Positions 46,625-55,787 are shown, numbered from the stretch's first letter. The stretch is 64,000 nt of DNA from Rhodospirillaceae bacterium (GCA_011523655.1 WTGH01000038.1:90565-154564); one strand, 5' to 3'. Numbers and translations are program-made. Notes: generated by a model not told the origin, from the letters alone.

Positions 46625-47257
46625 GTGGCGCGGTACTACGACTACAGTCGCGACGGCGAAGCGATTTACCAACAGTCCTTCGCGACGATCCGGGCGGAAG
46701 CCGACCTTTCCGGCCTGTCCGGGATCGAGGCGCGGGTGGCGGTGCGCATGATCCACGCCTGCGGCATGGTCGATCTGGCGGGCGACCTGAGATTCTCGCC
46801 GGGTTTCGCAGAAGCCGCGCGCGCGGCCCTGCACGCCGGAGCGCCGATCCTGTGCGACGCCAACATGATTGCCAGTGGCATCACCCGGCCGCGCCTGCCG
46901 GCCGGGAACGAGGTCGTCTGCACGCTCGACGAACCCGTTGTCCGGGATCTCGCCAAGCGTATGGAAACGACCAGGTCGGCGGCGGCGGTCGACCTGTGGC
47001 GCGACCGGCTGGAAGGCGCCCTTGTCGCCATCGGCAACGCGCCGACGGCGCTGTTCCGCCTGCTCGAACTGCTGGACGAAGGGGCGCCGGCGCCGGCGGC
47101 GGTGATCGGCGTACCGGTCGGCTTTGTCGGTGCGGCCGAGTCCAAGGAAGCCTTGGCGGCGCGGCCGGACCTGCCCCATCTCATCGTGCGCGGCCGGCGC
47201 GGCGGCAGCGCCATGGCGACCGCGGCGGTCAACGCGCTGGCGAGCGACCGTGAATGA
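46625..47257 (+). CDS. cobH: Precorrin-8X methylmutase CobH
   Basis: 210-residue enzyme moving the C11 methyl group to C12 to give hydrogenobyrinic acid. The catalytic histidine is in [15 protein letters not shown], and [14 protein letters not shown] and [13 protein letters not shown] are strong family blocks. The likely start is GTG 46625, which has AGGGACGG upstream and gives [11 protein letters not shown]. It lies between cobG and cobI on one transcript. Confidence 0.95.
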   Translation: MARYYDYSRDGEAIYQQSFATIRAEADLSGLSGIEARVAVRMIHACGMVDLAGDLRFSPGFAEAARAALHAGAPILCDANMIASGITRPRLPAGNEVVCTLDEPVVRDLAKRMETTRSAAAVDLWRDRLEGALVAIGNAPTALFRLLELLDEGAPAPAAVIGVPVGFVGAAESKEALAARPDLPHLIVRGRRGGSAMATAAVNALASDRE

Positions 47258-47296
47258 TCCGATCGGAATGAGCGGGCCGGATTGAACGATTTGGGT

Positions 47297-48028
47297 ATGG
47301 ACGGTGCGGGGAAACTGCTCGGCCTCGGGGTCGGGCCCGGCGATCCGGAATTGCTGACGATCAAGGCGGCCCGCCTGCTGCGCGGCGCGCAGGTCGTTGC
47401 CTGGTTCGCGAAGTCCGGCAAGACGGGCCATGCCCGGCGCATCGCGGACGGCTATCTTGCCCCGGATGCCGAGGAACTGCGCTTCACCTACCCCTACACG
47501 ACCGAATTTCCGAAGCGCTCGGACGAATACAGGGACGCGATGGCGGCGTTCTACGACGATGCGGCAGAACGGATCGCTGCGGCACTGGACGACAGACGCG
47601 ATGTTGCGCTGCTGTGCGAGGGCGACCCGCTGTTCTACGGTTCCTTCATGTATATGCACGACCGGCTGGCAGCGCGGTACGCAATCGAGATCGTACCCGG
47701 CGTGACGGCGATGGCGGCCTGCTGGAGCCGGGCCGGCCTGCCGATGACCCGCGGCGACGATTGCCTTTCGGTGCTCGCCGGCACCCTGGACGAAGATACG
47801 CTTGCCAGGCGCCTCAAGTCTGCGGACGCAGCCGTCATTATGAAAGTCGGCCGGCATCTCGGGAAAGTCCGGCGGGCGCTCGACCGGGCCGGGCTGAGCG
47901 ACCGCGCGGTCTATGTGGAAAACGGCTCGACGCCCGACGAACGCATCGTCCGGCTCCCGGACATGCCGACCGACGACTCGCCCTATTTTTCGCTGGTGTT
48001 GGTGCCGACCGGGCGGGCGACCTCGTGA
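47297..48028 (+). CDS. cobI: Precorrin-2 C20-methyltransferase CobI
   Basis: 243-residue SAM-dependent tetrapyrrole methylase. It has LLGLGVGPGDPELLTIKAARLL at the N-terminus (the first glycine-rich SAM loop), CEGDPLFYGSFMYMHDRL, and IVPGVTAMAACWSRAG. ATG 47297 is chosen; TTG 47282 would add five residues. Its stop overlaps the cobJ start (GTGA). In the pathway it acts before cobJ. Confidence 0.93.
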   Translation: MDGAGKLLGLGVGPGDPELLTIKAARLLRGAQVVAWFAKSGKTGHARRIADGYLAPDAEELRFTYPYTTEFPKRSDEYRDAMAAFYDDAAERIAAALDDRRDVALLCEGDPLFYGSFMYMHDRLAARYAIEIVPGVTAMAACWSRAGLPMTRGDDCLSVLAGTLDEDTLARRLKSADAAVIMKVGRHLGKVRRALDRAGLSDRAVYVENGSTPDERIVRLPDMPTDDSPYFSLVLVPTGRATS

Positions 48029-48783
48029 GCGGGCATGTTTATGTGGTCGGACTGGGGCCGGGCGACGCCTGCCACCGCACGCCGGCTGCGGCCGAAGCCC
48101 TTGGGCGCGCGCGCCATCTGGTCGGCTACGGCCCTTATCTGGCGCGCATCCCGGTGCGCGACGGTCAGGTCGTCCACGCCTCGGACAATCGCGAGGAACT
48201 GGACCGCGCCCGCACGGCGCTGCGGCTTGCAGCCGAAGGGGAGACGGTCGCCATCGTGTCTTCGGGCGACGCCGGCGTGTTCGCCATGGCGGCGACCCTG
48301 TTCGAGGCGATTGAGGCGGACGGCAGCCCGGACTGCGGGATTTCGGTCGTGCCCGGCGTCACGGCGATGACCGCGGCGGCGGCCCGGGCCGGCGCGCCGC
48401 TCGGCCACGACTTCTGCGCCATTTCGCTGTCCGACAATCTGAAACCGTGGGAGACGATCCTGCACCGGGTCCGCGCCGCCGCCGGGGCCGATTTCGTGAT
48501 GGCCTTCTACAATCCGGTCTCGAAGGCGCGGCCCTGGCAGCTCGGCAAAGTGCTGGACCTGCTGCGCGAACTGCGCCCGCCCGATACGCCGGTGATCTTC
48601 GCGACGGCGGTCAGCCGGCCGGACGAGGCGATCGTCGTCACGACGCTCACCGATGCGGCGCCGGAGATGGCGGACATGCGCACCCTGGTGATCGTCGGAT
48701 CGAGCGCGACGCGCAGCATTCCGCGGGCCGGGGAGGGCGTCTGGGTCTACACGCCGCGCCAGGCCGGGGCGCCGTCCCGATGA
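48025..48783 (+). CDS. cobJ: Precorrin-3B C17-methyltransferase CobJ
   Basis: 252-residue SAM methylase performing C17 methylation and ring contraction. Motifs are VYVVGLGPGDACHRTPAA, the second-loop SSGDAGVFAMAATLFE, VVPGVTAMTAAAARAGAPLGHDFCAISLSD, and FYNPVSKARPWQL. The start is GTG 48025, overlapping the cobI stop. The final 37 bases overlap the 3-prime end of cobK on the opposite strand, so both C-terminal coding ends share the same DNA. Confidence 0.94.
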   Translation: MSGHVYVVGLGPGDACHRTPAAAEALGRARHLVGYGPYLARIPVRDGQVVHASDNREELDRARTALRLAAEGETVAIVSSGDAGVFAMAATLFEAIEADGSPDCGISVVPGVTAMTAAAARAGAPLGHDFCAISLSDNLKPWETILHRVRAAAGADFVMAFYNPVSKARPWQLGKVLDLLRELRPPDTPVIFATAVSRPDEAIVVTTLTDAAPEMADMRTLVIVGSSATRSIPRAGEGVWVYTPRQAGAPSR

Positions 48784-49520
48784 CGCGCAACCAGCCATTC
48801 CCAGGCCTCCTCGACCGTCGGGACGGCCGGCCCGTTTGCTGGCGGGCGATCGATCATGACGACGGGCAGGCCGGCGCGCCGCGCCGCGGCCAGCTTGGCG
48901 GCGGTCGCCGTGCCGCCGGAATTCTTGGTGACGAGGGTCTGGACGCCGTGCTCGCGCAGCAAACGCTCTTCGTCTTCCAGCGCGAACGGGCCGCGCGCGG
49001 CGATGAAGACTGCGTCTTCGGGCAGCAGGTTCGGCGGTGGCGGATCGACGCTGCGGACGAGGTAGCGGTGCTGCGGCGCGGCACGGAAGGGCGCCAGGTC
49101 CTTACGGCCGACTGTGAGAAACACGTTCCGCGGGGTCGGCCCCAGCGCGGCGGCGGCCGAGACCATGTCCGGCACGCGGATCCAGCGGTCGCCCGGCTGT
49201 TCCCGCCAGGCCGGCCGGAGCAAGGCGATGGCGGGCACGGACGCTGCTGCCGCGGCGGCCGCGGCGTTGGCCGACATCGCGGCGGCGAAGGGATGGGTGG
49301 CGTCGATCAGCGCATCGATGTTCTGATCGCGAAGGTAGCGGGCGAGCCCGTCTGCGCCGCCGAAGCCGCCGGTGCGCGTTTGGAGCGGCGACGGTTTGGG
49401 CGACCGGGTGACGCCGGCGAGCGAGAGGGTGCCGTCGAACCGGCTGTCTTCCGCGATGCGCTGCGCCAGGGCGCTCGCCTCGGCGGTACCGCCGAGCAGA
49501 AGGATGGTCAGCCGTGACAC
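48747..49520 (-). CDS. cobK: Precorrin-6A reductase CobK (inverted in the operon)
   Basis: 257-residue NADPH-dependent reductase of precorrin-6A. It shows LLLGGTAEASALAQRI, DATHPFAAAMSANA, FLTVGRKDLAPF and TKNSGGTAT, all diagnostic. It lies on the minus strand within an otherwise plus-strand cobG-cobE series. It overlaps cobJ by 37 bases tail-to-tail and cobL by 7 bases head-to-head, where the two GTG start codons share the sequence GTGACAC (49514-49520). Upstream on its own strand is GGGAG at a suitable distance, inside the cobL coding region. It therefore needs its own promoter, within cobL. Confidence 0.93.
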   Translation of the reverse strand: MSRLTILLLGGTAEASALAQRIAEDSRFDGTLSLAGVTRSPKPSPLQTRTGGFGGADGLARYLRDQNIDALIDATHPFAAAMSANAAAAAAAASVPAIALLRPAWREQPGDRWIRVPDMVSAAAALGPTPRNVFLTVGRKDLAPFRAAPQHRYLVRSVDPPPPNLLPEDAVFIAARGPFALEDEERLLREHGVQTLVTKNSGGTATAAKLAAARRAGLPVVMIDRPPANGPAVPTVEEAWEWLVARHRDGAPAWRGV

Positions 49521-50779
49521 CGTCCGCGTCTCCCGCGCCCGCCGATACCCCCGGCGCCGGAACCGCTGCGGTCCGGCGGTGGTTGTCGATTATCGGAGTC
49601 GGCGAGGACGGTGTCGAGGGATTGAGCCCGGCGGCGCGGCGGGCGGTCAGCGAAGCCGCTGTAGTGTACGGCGGCCGGCGTCATCTGCGCCTGGTCGAAA
49701 GCCTGATCCAGGGTCGGGCGGTGCCGTGGCCGAGTCCGATCCGCGACGCCATCCCCGAGATCGCGGCGCTGAAAGGCAGCCCGGTTGCGGTCCTGGCGTC
49801 GGGCGATCCGTTCCACTACGGCATCGGCTCGGTGCTGGCGGAGAGTATTGCCGCGGACGAAATGGTGGTCTTTCCGGCGCCGTCGTCCCTCGCCCTGGCG
49901 GCGGGCCGGCTGGGCTGGGCGGTGCAGGATGCCGAAATCGTCTCGCTGTGCGGCCCGCCGCCGGAAACGCTGCTGCCGCACTTGCAGCCGAACCGGCGGG
50001 TTTTCGTCCTGTCCGCCGACGCTACGACACCGCAGGTCGTTGCGCGATTGCTGACCGGGCGCGGCTTCGGCGCCAGCCGCATGACCGTGCTGGAGGCGCT
50101 GGGCGGACCGGACGAAAGGGTCCGCGATTGCCGCGCCGAAGCCTTCGATCTGGCGGACATCGCGCGGCTCAATCTGATGGCGATCGCCGTCGAGGCGGCG
50201 CCGGACGCGCGGGTCGTCTCGGCGGGTGCGGGCCTCGCCGACTCTCTGTTCGAGACCGACGGCATGCTGACCAAGCGCGAAATCCGCGCGGTCACACTGT
50301 CGAGCCTCGCGCCGCGGGCCGGCGAACAGCTCTGGGATATCGGGACCGGCTCGGGCTCGGTCGCCATCGAATGGCTGCTGGCCCATCCGGCGAACCGCGC
50401 CGTCGGCATCGAGCGGCGTGCGGATCGGGCGGCGCTCGCCCGGAAAAACGCCGCGGCGTTCGGCGTGCCGCGTCTTGAAATCGTCGCCGGCGCGGCGCCG
50501 GGCGCGCTCAGCGGCCTGCCGGCGCCGAATGCGATCTTCGTCGGCGGCGGCATTGCCAGCGAAGGGGTGCTGGAATTTGCCTGGCGTGCGCTGCCCCTCG
50601 GCGGCCGGCTGGTGGCGAATAGCGTTACGCTGGACAGCGATCGGGTTCTCAGCGCTTTCGTAAAGGAGAATGACGCTACGTTGACCCGGCTGTCGGTCGA
50701 GCGGCTCGACCGGATCGGCGGCCTGCAGGGCTTTCGCCCGGCGATGACGGTCACCCAGTTGCGGGCGGTAAAGCCGTGA
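49514..50779 (+). CDS. cobL: Precorrin-6Y C5,15-methyltransferase (decarboxylating) CobL
   Basis: 421-residue fusion of a CbiE-type tetrapyrrole methylase (about residues 25-225, LSIIGVGEDGVEGLSPAAR and LASGDPFHYGIGSVL) and a CbiT-type Rossmann methyltransferase (about 250-410, LWDIGTGSGSVAIEWLL). It methylates C5 and C15 and removes the C12 acetate carboxyl. The start is GTG 49514, with AAGGATGG upstream located inside the cobK gene on the other strand. The stop overlaps cobE (GTGA). Confidence 0.95.
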   Translation: MTPSASPAPADTPGAGTAAVRRWLSIIGVGEDGVEGLSPAARRAVSEAAVVYGGRRHLRLVESLIQGRAVPWPSPIRDAIPEIAALKGSPVAVLASGDPFHYGIGSVLAESIAADEMVVFPAPSSLALAAGRLGWAVQDAEIVSLCGPPPETLLPHLQPNRRVFVLSADATTPQVVARLLTGRGFGASRMTVLEALGGPDERVRDCRAEAFDLADIARLNLMAIAVEAAPDARVVSAGAGLADSLFETDGMLTKREIRAVTLSSLAPRAGEQLWDIGTGSGSVAIEWLLAHPANRAVGIERRADRAALARKNAAAFGVPRLEIVAGAAPGALSGLPAPNAIFVGGGIASEGVLEFAWRALPLGGRLVANSVTLDSDRVLSAFVKENDATLTRLSVERLDRIGGLQGFRPAMTVTQLRAVKP

Positions 50780-51174
50780 TCGCCGTCGGAATCGGATGCC
50801 GGCGCGACAGTCCGGCGGCCCGGATCGGCGCCGCGGTCGAAGAGGCTTTGGCGCAGGCCGGACTGGCGCCCGGGACGGTCGATGCACTGGCCGTACCGGC
50901 ATTCAAGGCGGATGAGCCCGGCATCGTTCGGGCGGTTGAAGAGTTGGGCCTGCCGGTAAAGCTGGTCCACCGTTCGGAGCTCGATGCCGTCCAGCCCTTG
51001 TGCGCCACACTCTCGCAGGCGGCCGAGGAAGCAACCGGTCTGGCAGCGGTTTCGGAAGCCGCGGCGCTCGTCGCCGCCGGGCGCAATGCGCGCCTGCTGC
51101 TGCCCCGGATCGCGCGTGACGGCGTGACCTGTGCGGTCGCACGCGGAGACGGCGCGCGATGGTCCGTCGGATGA
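50776..51174 (+). CDS. cobE: Cobalamin biosynthesis protein CobE (CbiG C-terminal domain)
   Basis: 132-residue protein corresponding to the C-terminal domain of CbiG. It opens MIAVGIGCRRDSPAARIGAAVEEAL, then DALAVPAFKADEPGI and LPVKLVHRSELDAV, with ATGLAAVSEAAAL later. In the aerobic pathway CobE is associated with the precorrin methylation steps but its exact role is uncertain. It is the last cob gene here; cobM, which frequently follows, is absent from the window. Confidence 0.92.
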   Translation: MIAVGIGCRRDSPAARIGAAVEEALAQAGLAPGTVDALAVPAFKADEPGIVRAVEELGLPVKLVHRSELDAVQPLCATLSQAAEEATGLAAVSEAAALVAAGRNARLLLPRIARDGVTCAVARGDGARWSVG

Positions 51175-51193
51175 ATTGGAAGTCAGGCCGATT

Positions 51194-51222
51194 GCCGGCG
51201 CCCCGGTGCGCCCGGCGCCGGC
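51194..51222. terminator. GC-rich hairpin between cobE and the convergent acyl-CoA synthetase gene
   Basis: GCCGGCGCC (51194-51202) and GGCGCCGGC (51214-51222) make a perfect 9-bp stem with an 11-base loop in the 52-base convergent gap. It probably serves both strands, although no U-tract is present. Confidence 0.5.
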
Positions 51223-51226
51223 CCGG

Positions 51227-53332
51227 CTACGGGCCTGCCGATAGCGCCGCGATGCGGGCGTGGGCCCGGATGGCGCGGGCGGTGGTCGGGTAGACGGCGA
51301 TACCGTTCTTGAGCAAGCGCGGCCGGGCATTCCGGAGTATATCGTCCTGGACCCTGTCGCCCGCGGTGCGCAGGACGGCCGACAACGCGATGCCCGCCGT
51401 GTCCGCGCGCAGCAGAGATTGGACGATGGCTTCCATTTCGGCCTCTCCCTCCGCCACCTCGTCGGAAAACTCAAAAACGGAGTTCATCTCCACATAGGCG
51501 ATGATCGAATCCACGGCCGCGTCGCCGGCCAGCAGTTCGACGATCTCGTGGAAGATGAAGGTGTCGTCGCTTTTCAGGCCCCACACGGGGATATCGATGG
51601 GGTTGTCGACACTGGTCCCCGGAACGCCGAATTTACCGAGGCGCCGCCGCGTCTCTTCGCCGAAGGCGGCGAAGGTCATGCCGGTGGCATCGGCGACATC
51701 GGCCGAGACGACGCTGACGCCGCCGCCGGAGCCGAACAGCGCCAGCCGCCGGCCGCCGAGGGTGCCGAAAGCGGCGTGGGCCAACAGGACGTCCAGAAGC
51801 TCTTCCATGCTGTCGACGACGACCGCGCCGGCCTGGCGGGCCGCCGCCAGCCAGAGGTTGCCGTCGGCGGCGAGTGCGCCCGTGTGACTGGTCGCGGCGC
51901 GCATCCCTGCGGCTGAGCGGCCGCCCCTGAACAGCACCAGCGGTTTTTCGATCTCGCGGGCGAAACGGAAAAAGCGACCGGCGTCGAGGTCCGTCTCCAG
52001 ATACATGGCGAGGATGTCGGTGTCCGGGTCCTCGGCGGCGTAGAGCAGATAGTCGGTCGGCGTCACGTCCGCGCAGTTGCCGCAGGACAGGGACTTGCCC
52101 AGCGGTAGCCCCAGAACTTTCGCGCGGTGGATCATGTCCCAGGCGTAGGTGCCGCTTTGGGAGATGAAGGTGATGCCGCCCGGGGCCTCCGGCGCGTGGC
52201 GCGGCGTGCTCATCGTGATCTTCGCCGCCCCGCAATACGCGCCGATGGTGTTGGGCCCGACGATACGCATGCCCGTGGTCCGGGCCACATCCCCGATGGC
52301 GTTCTCCAGCTTCGCGCCTTCGTCGTCCCATTCGGCGAAGCCCGCCGTCAGGACCTGTGCAACCCTTGCGCCCTTCGCGGCGCACTGGCGAAGCGCTTCC
52401 GGGACGCCCCTGGCGCCTATGGCGATAATCGCGCGGTCGACCGCTTCGGGCAGGTGGTCGACGCTCGGAAAGGCTTTGCAGCCATAGATGTTCCCTGCCG
52501 TCGGATGGACGGGGTAGAGCTTCCCCGCATAGCCGAAGTCGACCAGATTCTGGACAATCCGGAAGCCCAGCTTGCCCGGCGTCGCCGACGCCCCGACGAT
52601 GACGATGCCTTCCGGGTAAAAGACCGGGCGCAGGGCGTCGTGAAGGTCCCGTTGCAGGGCCTTGCGCGCCGCAGGATCGAGACTGCCGAATGCCGACGGT
52701 TCGGCTGCGTCTTCGTCGGACAACGCAATGTGGGCATCGACCGCGAAGGCGCCGGTTTCCGAAAGGATGACCGGGTTGATGTCCAACTCGGCGACGTTCT
52801 CCTTGAAGAGCAAACCCTCCGGTCCGCCGACGGCCGACAGGATCGCCGTCAGCGCGTCGGCGCCCCCGGGACAGGCCGCCGCCTGCGCCAGATAGCGGAG
52901 GTCCGCCTCGCCGAGCGGCGCCAGCCGGAACGCCACGTTCGCCGTTTCCTCGACGCCCGTCCCGCCGACGCCGCACATGATCACGGGGCCGAACACCGGG
53001 TCCCGGACCGCGCCGACGATGGCTTCATGGCCCGGCGCCGCCATCGGCTCGACGACGACGCCCTCGACCGTTTCGGCGCCTGCCGCGCCCGCCACCGCGG
53101 CGAGTTCTCCGAAGGCCGCAGCGGCGTCCGCCGAAGCGACGTTGAGACGAACCCCGCCGGCCGCGGCTTTGTGGACAATGCCGGACGCCGCGATCTTCAT
53201 GGCCACGGGGCCGCCGGCCGCGTGGGCCAGGGCCGCCGCCTCTTCCGCAGTCCGGGCCAGGCGGGCATCTGTCGTCGGGATGCCGTAGCGGCGCAGCAGC
53301 GCCTTGGCCCGATGTTCGAGCAGGACGGTCAT
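51227..53332 (-). CDS. NDP-forming acyl-CoA synthetase (acetate--CoA ligase family)
   Basis: 701-residue enzyme that forms acyl-CoA from an acid, CoA and ATP through a phosphohistidine. Domain order is an ATP-grasp module first (about 1-215, VAMKIAASGIVHKAAAGGVRLNV), then a CoA-binding Rossmann domain (about 240-330, FYPEGIVIVGASATPGKLG). The ligase domains come last (GGITFISQSGTYAWD), with the active-site histidine likely in AATSHTGALA. In the better known fused enzymes the ATP-grasp part comes last, so the halves are swapped. Start ATG 53332. It ends a tauD, enolase-type, synthetase operon with 10- and 13-base gaps. Substrate unknown. Confidence 0.9.
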   Translation of the reverse strand: MTVLLEHRAKALLRRYGIPTTDARLARTAEEAAALAHAAGGPVAMKIAASGIVHKAAAGGVRLNVASADAAAAFGELAAVAGAAGAETVEGVVVEPMAAPGHEAIVGAVRDPVFGPVIMCGVGGTGVEETANVAFRLAPLGEADLRYLAQAAACPGGADALTAILSAVGGPEGLLFKENVAELDINPVILSETGAFAVDAHIALSDEDAAEPSAFGSLDPAARKALQRDLHDALRPVFYPEGIVIVGASATPGKLGFRIVQNLVDFGYAGKLYPVHPTAGNIYGCKAFPSVDHLPEAVDRAIIAIGARGVPEALRQCAAKGARVAQVLTAGFAEWDDEGAKLENAIGDVARTTGMRIVGPNTIGAYCGAAKITMSTPRHAPEAPGGITFISQSGTYAWDMIHRAKVLGLPLGKSLSCGNCADVTPTDYLLYAAEDPDTDILAMYLETDLDAGRFFRFAREIEKPLVLFRGGRSAAGMRAATSHTGALAADGNLWLAAARQAGAVVVDSMEELLDVLLAHAAFGTLGGRRLALFGSGGGVSVVSADVADATGMTFAAFGEETRRRLGKFGVPGTSVDNPIDIPVWGLKSDDTFIFHEIVELLAGDAAVDSIIAYVEMNSVFEFSDEVAEGEAEMEAIVQSLLRADTAGIALSAVLRTAGDRVQDDILRNARPRLLKNGIAVYPTTARAIRAHARIAALSAGP

Positions 53333-53345
53333 CCGGCACGGAATC

Positions 53346-54443
53346 CTATGCGACCCGGTAGCGCTCGATGATATCGGGGTCCGGCTCGAGGCCGAGCCCT
53401 GGCCCCCGCGGCACCTTCAGCCGCCCGTCCGCGGGCAGGGTCGCGCCGCCGTAGAGTTCGGCTTCGAAGTCGCAATAGAGGCGCTCCAGCATGGGTGTCG
53501 AGCGGTGGGCCGCGTTGAGATGCAGGGTCGCCACCTGGCCGGGGCCGAACAGCGCGCAGTGCGGGACGTATTCGATGCTGGCGGCGTCGCAGAAGGCGGC
53601 GATCTTCACCAGTTCCGTCACGCCGCCGGTCTTGGCCACATCGGGCTGGGCGATGTCGATCGCCCCGGCGTCGACCATGGCCACGAAGTCGTACAGGCTG
53701 CCGGCGTTCTCGCCGGCCGCGATGCGGTGGCGGCCGGTCGCCCGCACCCGGGCCAGACCGCGGTAGTTCTCCGGCGGCCATACCGGCTCTTCCAGCCAAT
53801 AGAGGCCGAGCGGCGCCAGTTCGGCGTCGTGGCGCAGCGCCTCCTCGACGGACCACGGGCAGTTGGTGTCGAGCATGACCACGGCGTCGTCGCCGGCCGC
53901 TTCGCAGGCCGCCGCGATCTCCGGCATCGTTATCTCGTGCAGCTTGATATACCGGTAGCCCCGCTCGACGGCCTCGCGGGTGATGCGCACGACGTCGGCC
54001 ACGTTGCCGTAGCGCAGGAGGCTGGCGTAGACCTCCAGCTCATCCGCAAACGGCCCGCCCAGCAGGTTGACCAGCGGCTCGCCGCAGGCCTTGCCGCGGA
54101 TGTCCCAGAGCGCCGTGTCCACGGCCGAGATGCCGTAGACAATGGGCCCGACGCGGCCGAAATTCTGCAGCTCGAATTCCAGCTCGAACTTGATCCGGGC
54201 GATCTCCGCCGCCTCGCGGCCCACGACCAGCGGTAGCACGCGGGTATCGATGAGGCTCTTCAGGGCCGTGTCCTCGTTGCGCGAAAAGGCCTCGCCCCAG
54301 CCGACCAGGCCGGTGTCCGTCTCCAGGCGCACGAAGAGCGTGTCGAAGGCGCATTTGGGGTCGCCGCCGAAGCTCCACGGCGGTATGCCGCCGGCCTCGA
54401 AGGGAACGGAAACCAGGATCGTCTCTGCGCCGATAATCTTCAT
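53346..54443 (-). CDS. Mandelate racemase/muconate lactonizing enzyme-family protein
   Basis: 365-residue enolase-superfamily enzyme with a capping domain and a TIM barrel. Metal ligands are in VMLDTN, LEEPVWP and IAAGENAG (Asp, Glu, Glu). A His-Asp dyad is present in IAQPDVAKTGG and VPHCALFGPG. The base normally provided by the second lysine of the KxK motif is histidine here (K167-L-H169). Enzymes of this group abstract a proton alpha to a carboxylate for racemisation or dehydration. It follows the dioxygenase gene after 10 bases. Specific substrate not inferable. Confidence 0.9.
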   Translation of the reverse strand: MKIIGAETILVSVPFEAGGIPPWSFGGDPKCAFDTLFVRLETDTGLVGWGEAFSRNEDTALKSLIDTRVLPLVVGREAAEIARIKFELEFELQNFGRVGPIVYGISAVDTALWDIRGKACGEPLVNLLGGPFADELEVYASLLRYGNVADVVRITREAVERGYRYIKLHEITMPEIAAACEAAGDDAVVMLDTNCPWSVEEALRHDAELAPLGLYWLEEPVWPPENYRGLARVRATGRHRIAAGENAGSLYDFVAMVDAGAIDIAQPDVAKTGGVTELVKIAAFCDAASIEYVPHCALFGPGQVATLHLNAAHRSTPMLERLYCDFEAELYGGATLPADGRLKVPRGPGLGLEPDPDIIERYRVA

Positions 54444-54453
54444 GCGGCGATCT

Positions 54454-55335
54454 TCATGCTTGGGGCACCTCGTGGTTGAGCACCGTCACCCGGTGCATCA
54501 GCCGGTGCCGCGGGTGATAGTCGGCGACGGCGTAGTGGACCGTCACCCGGTTGTCCCAGACGACCAGGGTCCCGGGTTCCCATCGATACCGGATCTGGTA
54601 TTCCGGCGTGCGGATGTGCTCGAACAGATAGTTGAGCAGGCTGGCGCTCTCACGTTCGTCCAGGCCCTCGATGTTGCGGGTGAAGGATTCGTTGACGAAC
54701 AGCGCGCGGCGCCCGGTCTCGGGGATAGTCCGGACAACCGGATGGCGCACCGGCGGATGCTCCTGCCTCGCCGCCTCCATGTATTCGAAACGCTCGCCCT
54801 CCCAGAGATGCCGTTTGAACGGCCGCTCGTAGAGCTTCATGAAGTCGTGGGTCGCCATCCGGCCGTCCAGATGCGCCTTCATGGGTTCGGTCAGGGCTTC
54901 GTAGGCGGCGTACATGTTCACCCAGATGGTGTCGCCGCCGACATCCGGGATCGAACGGGCGTGCAGGATGGACAGGAAGTCCGGTTCGGCGGCGAAGGAA
55001 TAGTCGGAGTGCCAGTTGTTGACGGTCGGCGGCCGCTCCGCGTCGTTCTCAAGCACCGAGACGCAGGAATTGTCGGCGTGAACCCTGAACATGGAATCCG
55101 GGACCTTCGGCACATCGCCGAACTGGCGGGCGAAGGCGGCCTGCTGGTCCGGCGTGATGTCCTGGCCCGGGAAGAACACCACGAGATGGTCGAAGATGGC
55201 GCTCCGGATCTCGGCCGCAACCGCAGCGTCCGGTTCCCGGCCGAGATCGACGCCCGTTATCTCGGCGCCGACCACCGGGTTGATCGGCTTGACGGAGATG
55301 TGCCGGCAGGTTTTCGCTTCGGCGACGGCCGCCAT
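54454..55335 (-). CDS. TauD/TfdA-family Fe(II)/2-oxoglutarate dioxygenase
   Basis: 293-residue non-heme iron dioxygenase that couples oxidative cleavage or hydroxylation to 2-oxoglutarate decarboxylation. Iron ligands are H109 and D111 (NNWHSDYSF) and a distal histidine near MHRVTVL. Arginine for 2-oxoglutarate is expected close by, and the VFFPGQDITPDQQAAFARQFG block is typical. ATG 55335 follows GGGAGATC. It heads the leftward catabolic operon, divergent from the second liv transporter. Family members desulfonate taurine or cleave ether herbicides; the actual substrate is unknown. Confidence 0.92.
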   Translation of the reverse strand: MAAVAEAKTCRHISVKPINPVVGAEITGVDLGREPDAAVAAEIRSAIFDHLVVFFPGQDITPDQQAAFARQFGDVPKVPDSMFRVHADNSCVSVLENDAERPPTVNNWHSDYSFAAEPDFLSILHARSIPDVGGDTIWVNMYAAYEALTEPMKAHLDGRMATHDFMKLYERPFKRHLWEGERFEYMEAARQEHPPVRHPVVRTIPETGRRALFVNESFTRNIEGLDERESASLLNYLFEHIRTPEYQIRYRWEPGTLVVWDNRVTVHYAVADYHPRHRLMHRVTVLNHEVPQA

Positions 55336-55620
55336 GACATGATCTCCCTGAACGGTTTTTCCCGGGTCAGTCGATGCCGCCCGACCGGCGTGCGCTCGCA
55401 GGATTGTTCCAAGTCCGGATTCGGTTCCGACTGAACGGGCACTCGAAGCTACCATATATCGGGCGGCGGTCAGGGGTCAGAGTCAACTTTCCGGGTCTCC
55501 GGCGTGCCGAGCGTCGGACCCGGGAGACCAACCGCTTCCGGCGTACGGGACCGAAAGCGGCCCCGGCACCCGAGGCTCGGCCGCTACTCTCCATGCCGGT
55601 GTTTCCGGCGCCGCTCCGGC

Positions 55621-55650
55621 TTGACCGGTTTTCGGTTAGTTGTATACAAT
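55621..55650 (+). promoter_or_regulatory. Predicted sigma70 promoter of liv system 2
   Basis: TTGACC (55621-55626), 18-base spacer, TACAAT (55645-55650), a 5/6 match to the -10 consensus. The -10 box overlaps the palindrome below. Confidence 0.6.
55640..55649. promoter_or_regulatory. Perfect palindrome TTGTATACAA, candidate GntR-family operator
   Basis: This 10-bp palindrome matches the T-x-G-T-x-x-A-C-x-A core typical of FadR/FCD-type GntR regulators. It overlaps the -10 box of the liv system 2 promoter, so a bound regulator would block RNA polymerase. No gntR gene is in the window. Confidence 0.6.
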
Positions 55651-55787
55651 ATATTTTCCTGGCGAAAAATCATCGGGCGCCCCGTTTCGCGGAATTCCGC
55701 GGACTTTTCCTGTATGTGCAGGTACAAGATGTTACGCTTGCGCTCCGAGCGAAGCGCCGGGAACCTGAAAAGAGGGAGGGATTAACC

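Larger units (their letters stand above)
55336..55787. promoter_or_regulatory. 452-base divergent control region upstream of liv system 2 and tauD
   Basis: No gene was found here. The feature of note is the promoter/operator at 55621-55650; the binding-protein start is then about 140 bases away. A second A/T-rich run (TATATTTTCCTGGCGAAAAATC) follows the operator. The minus-strand promoter for tauD is not obvious. Confidence 0.5.
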
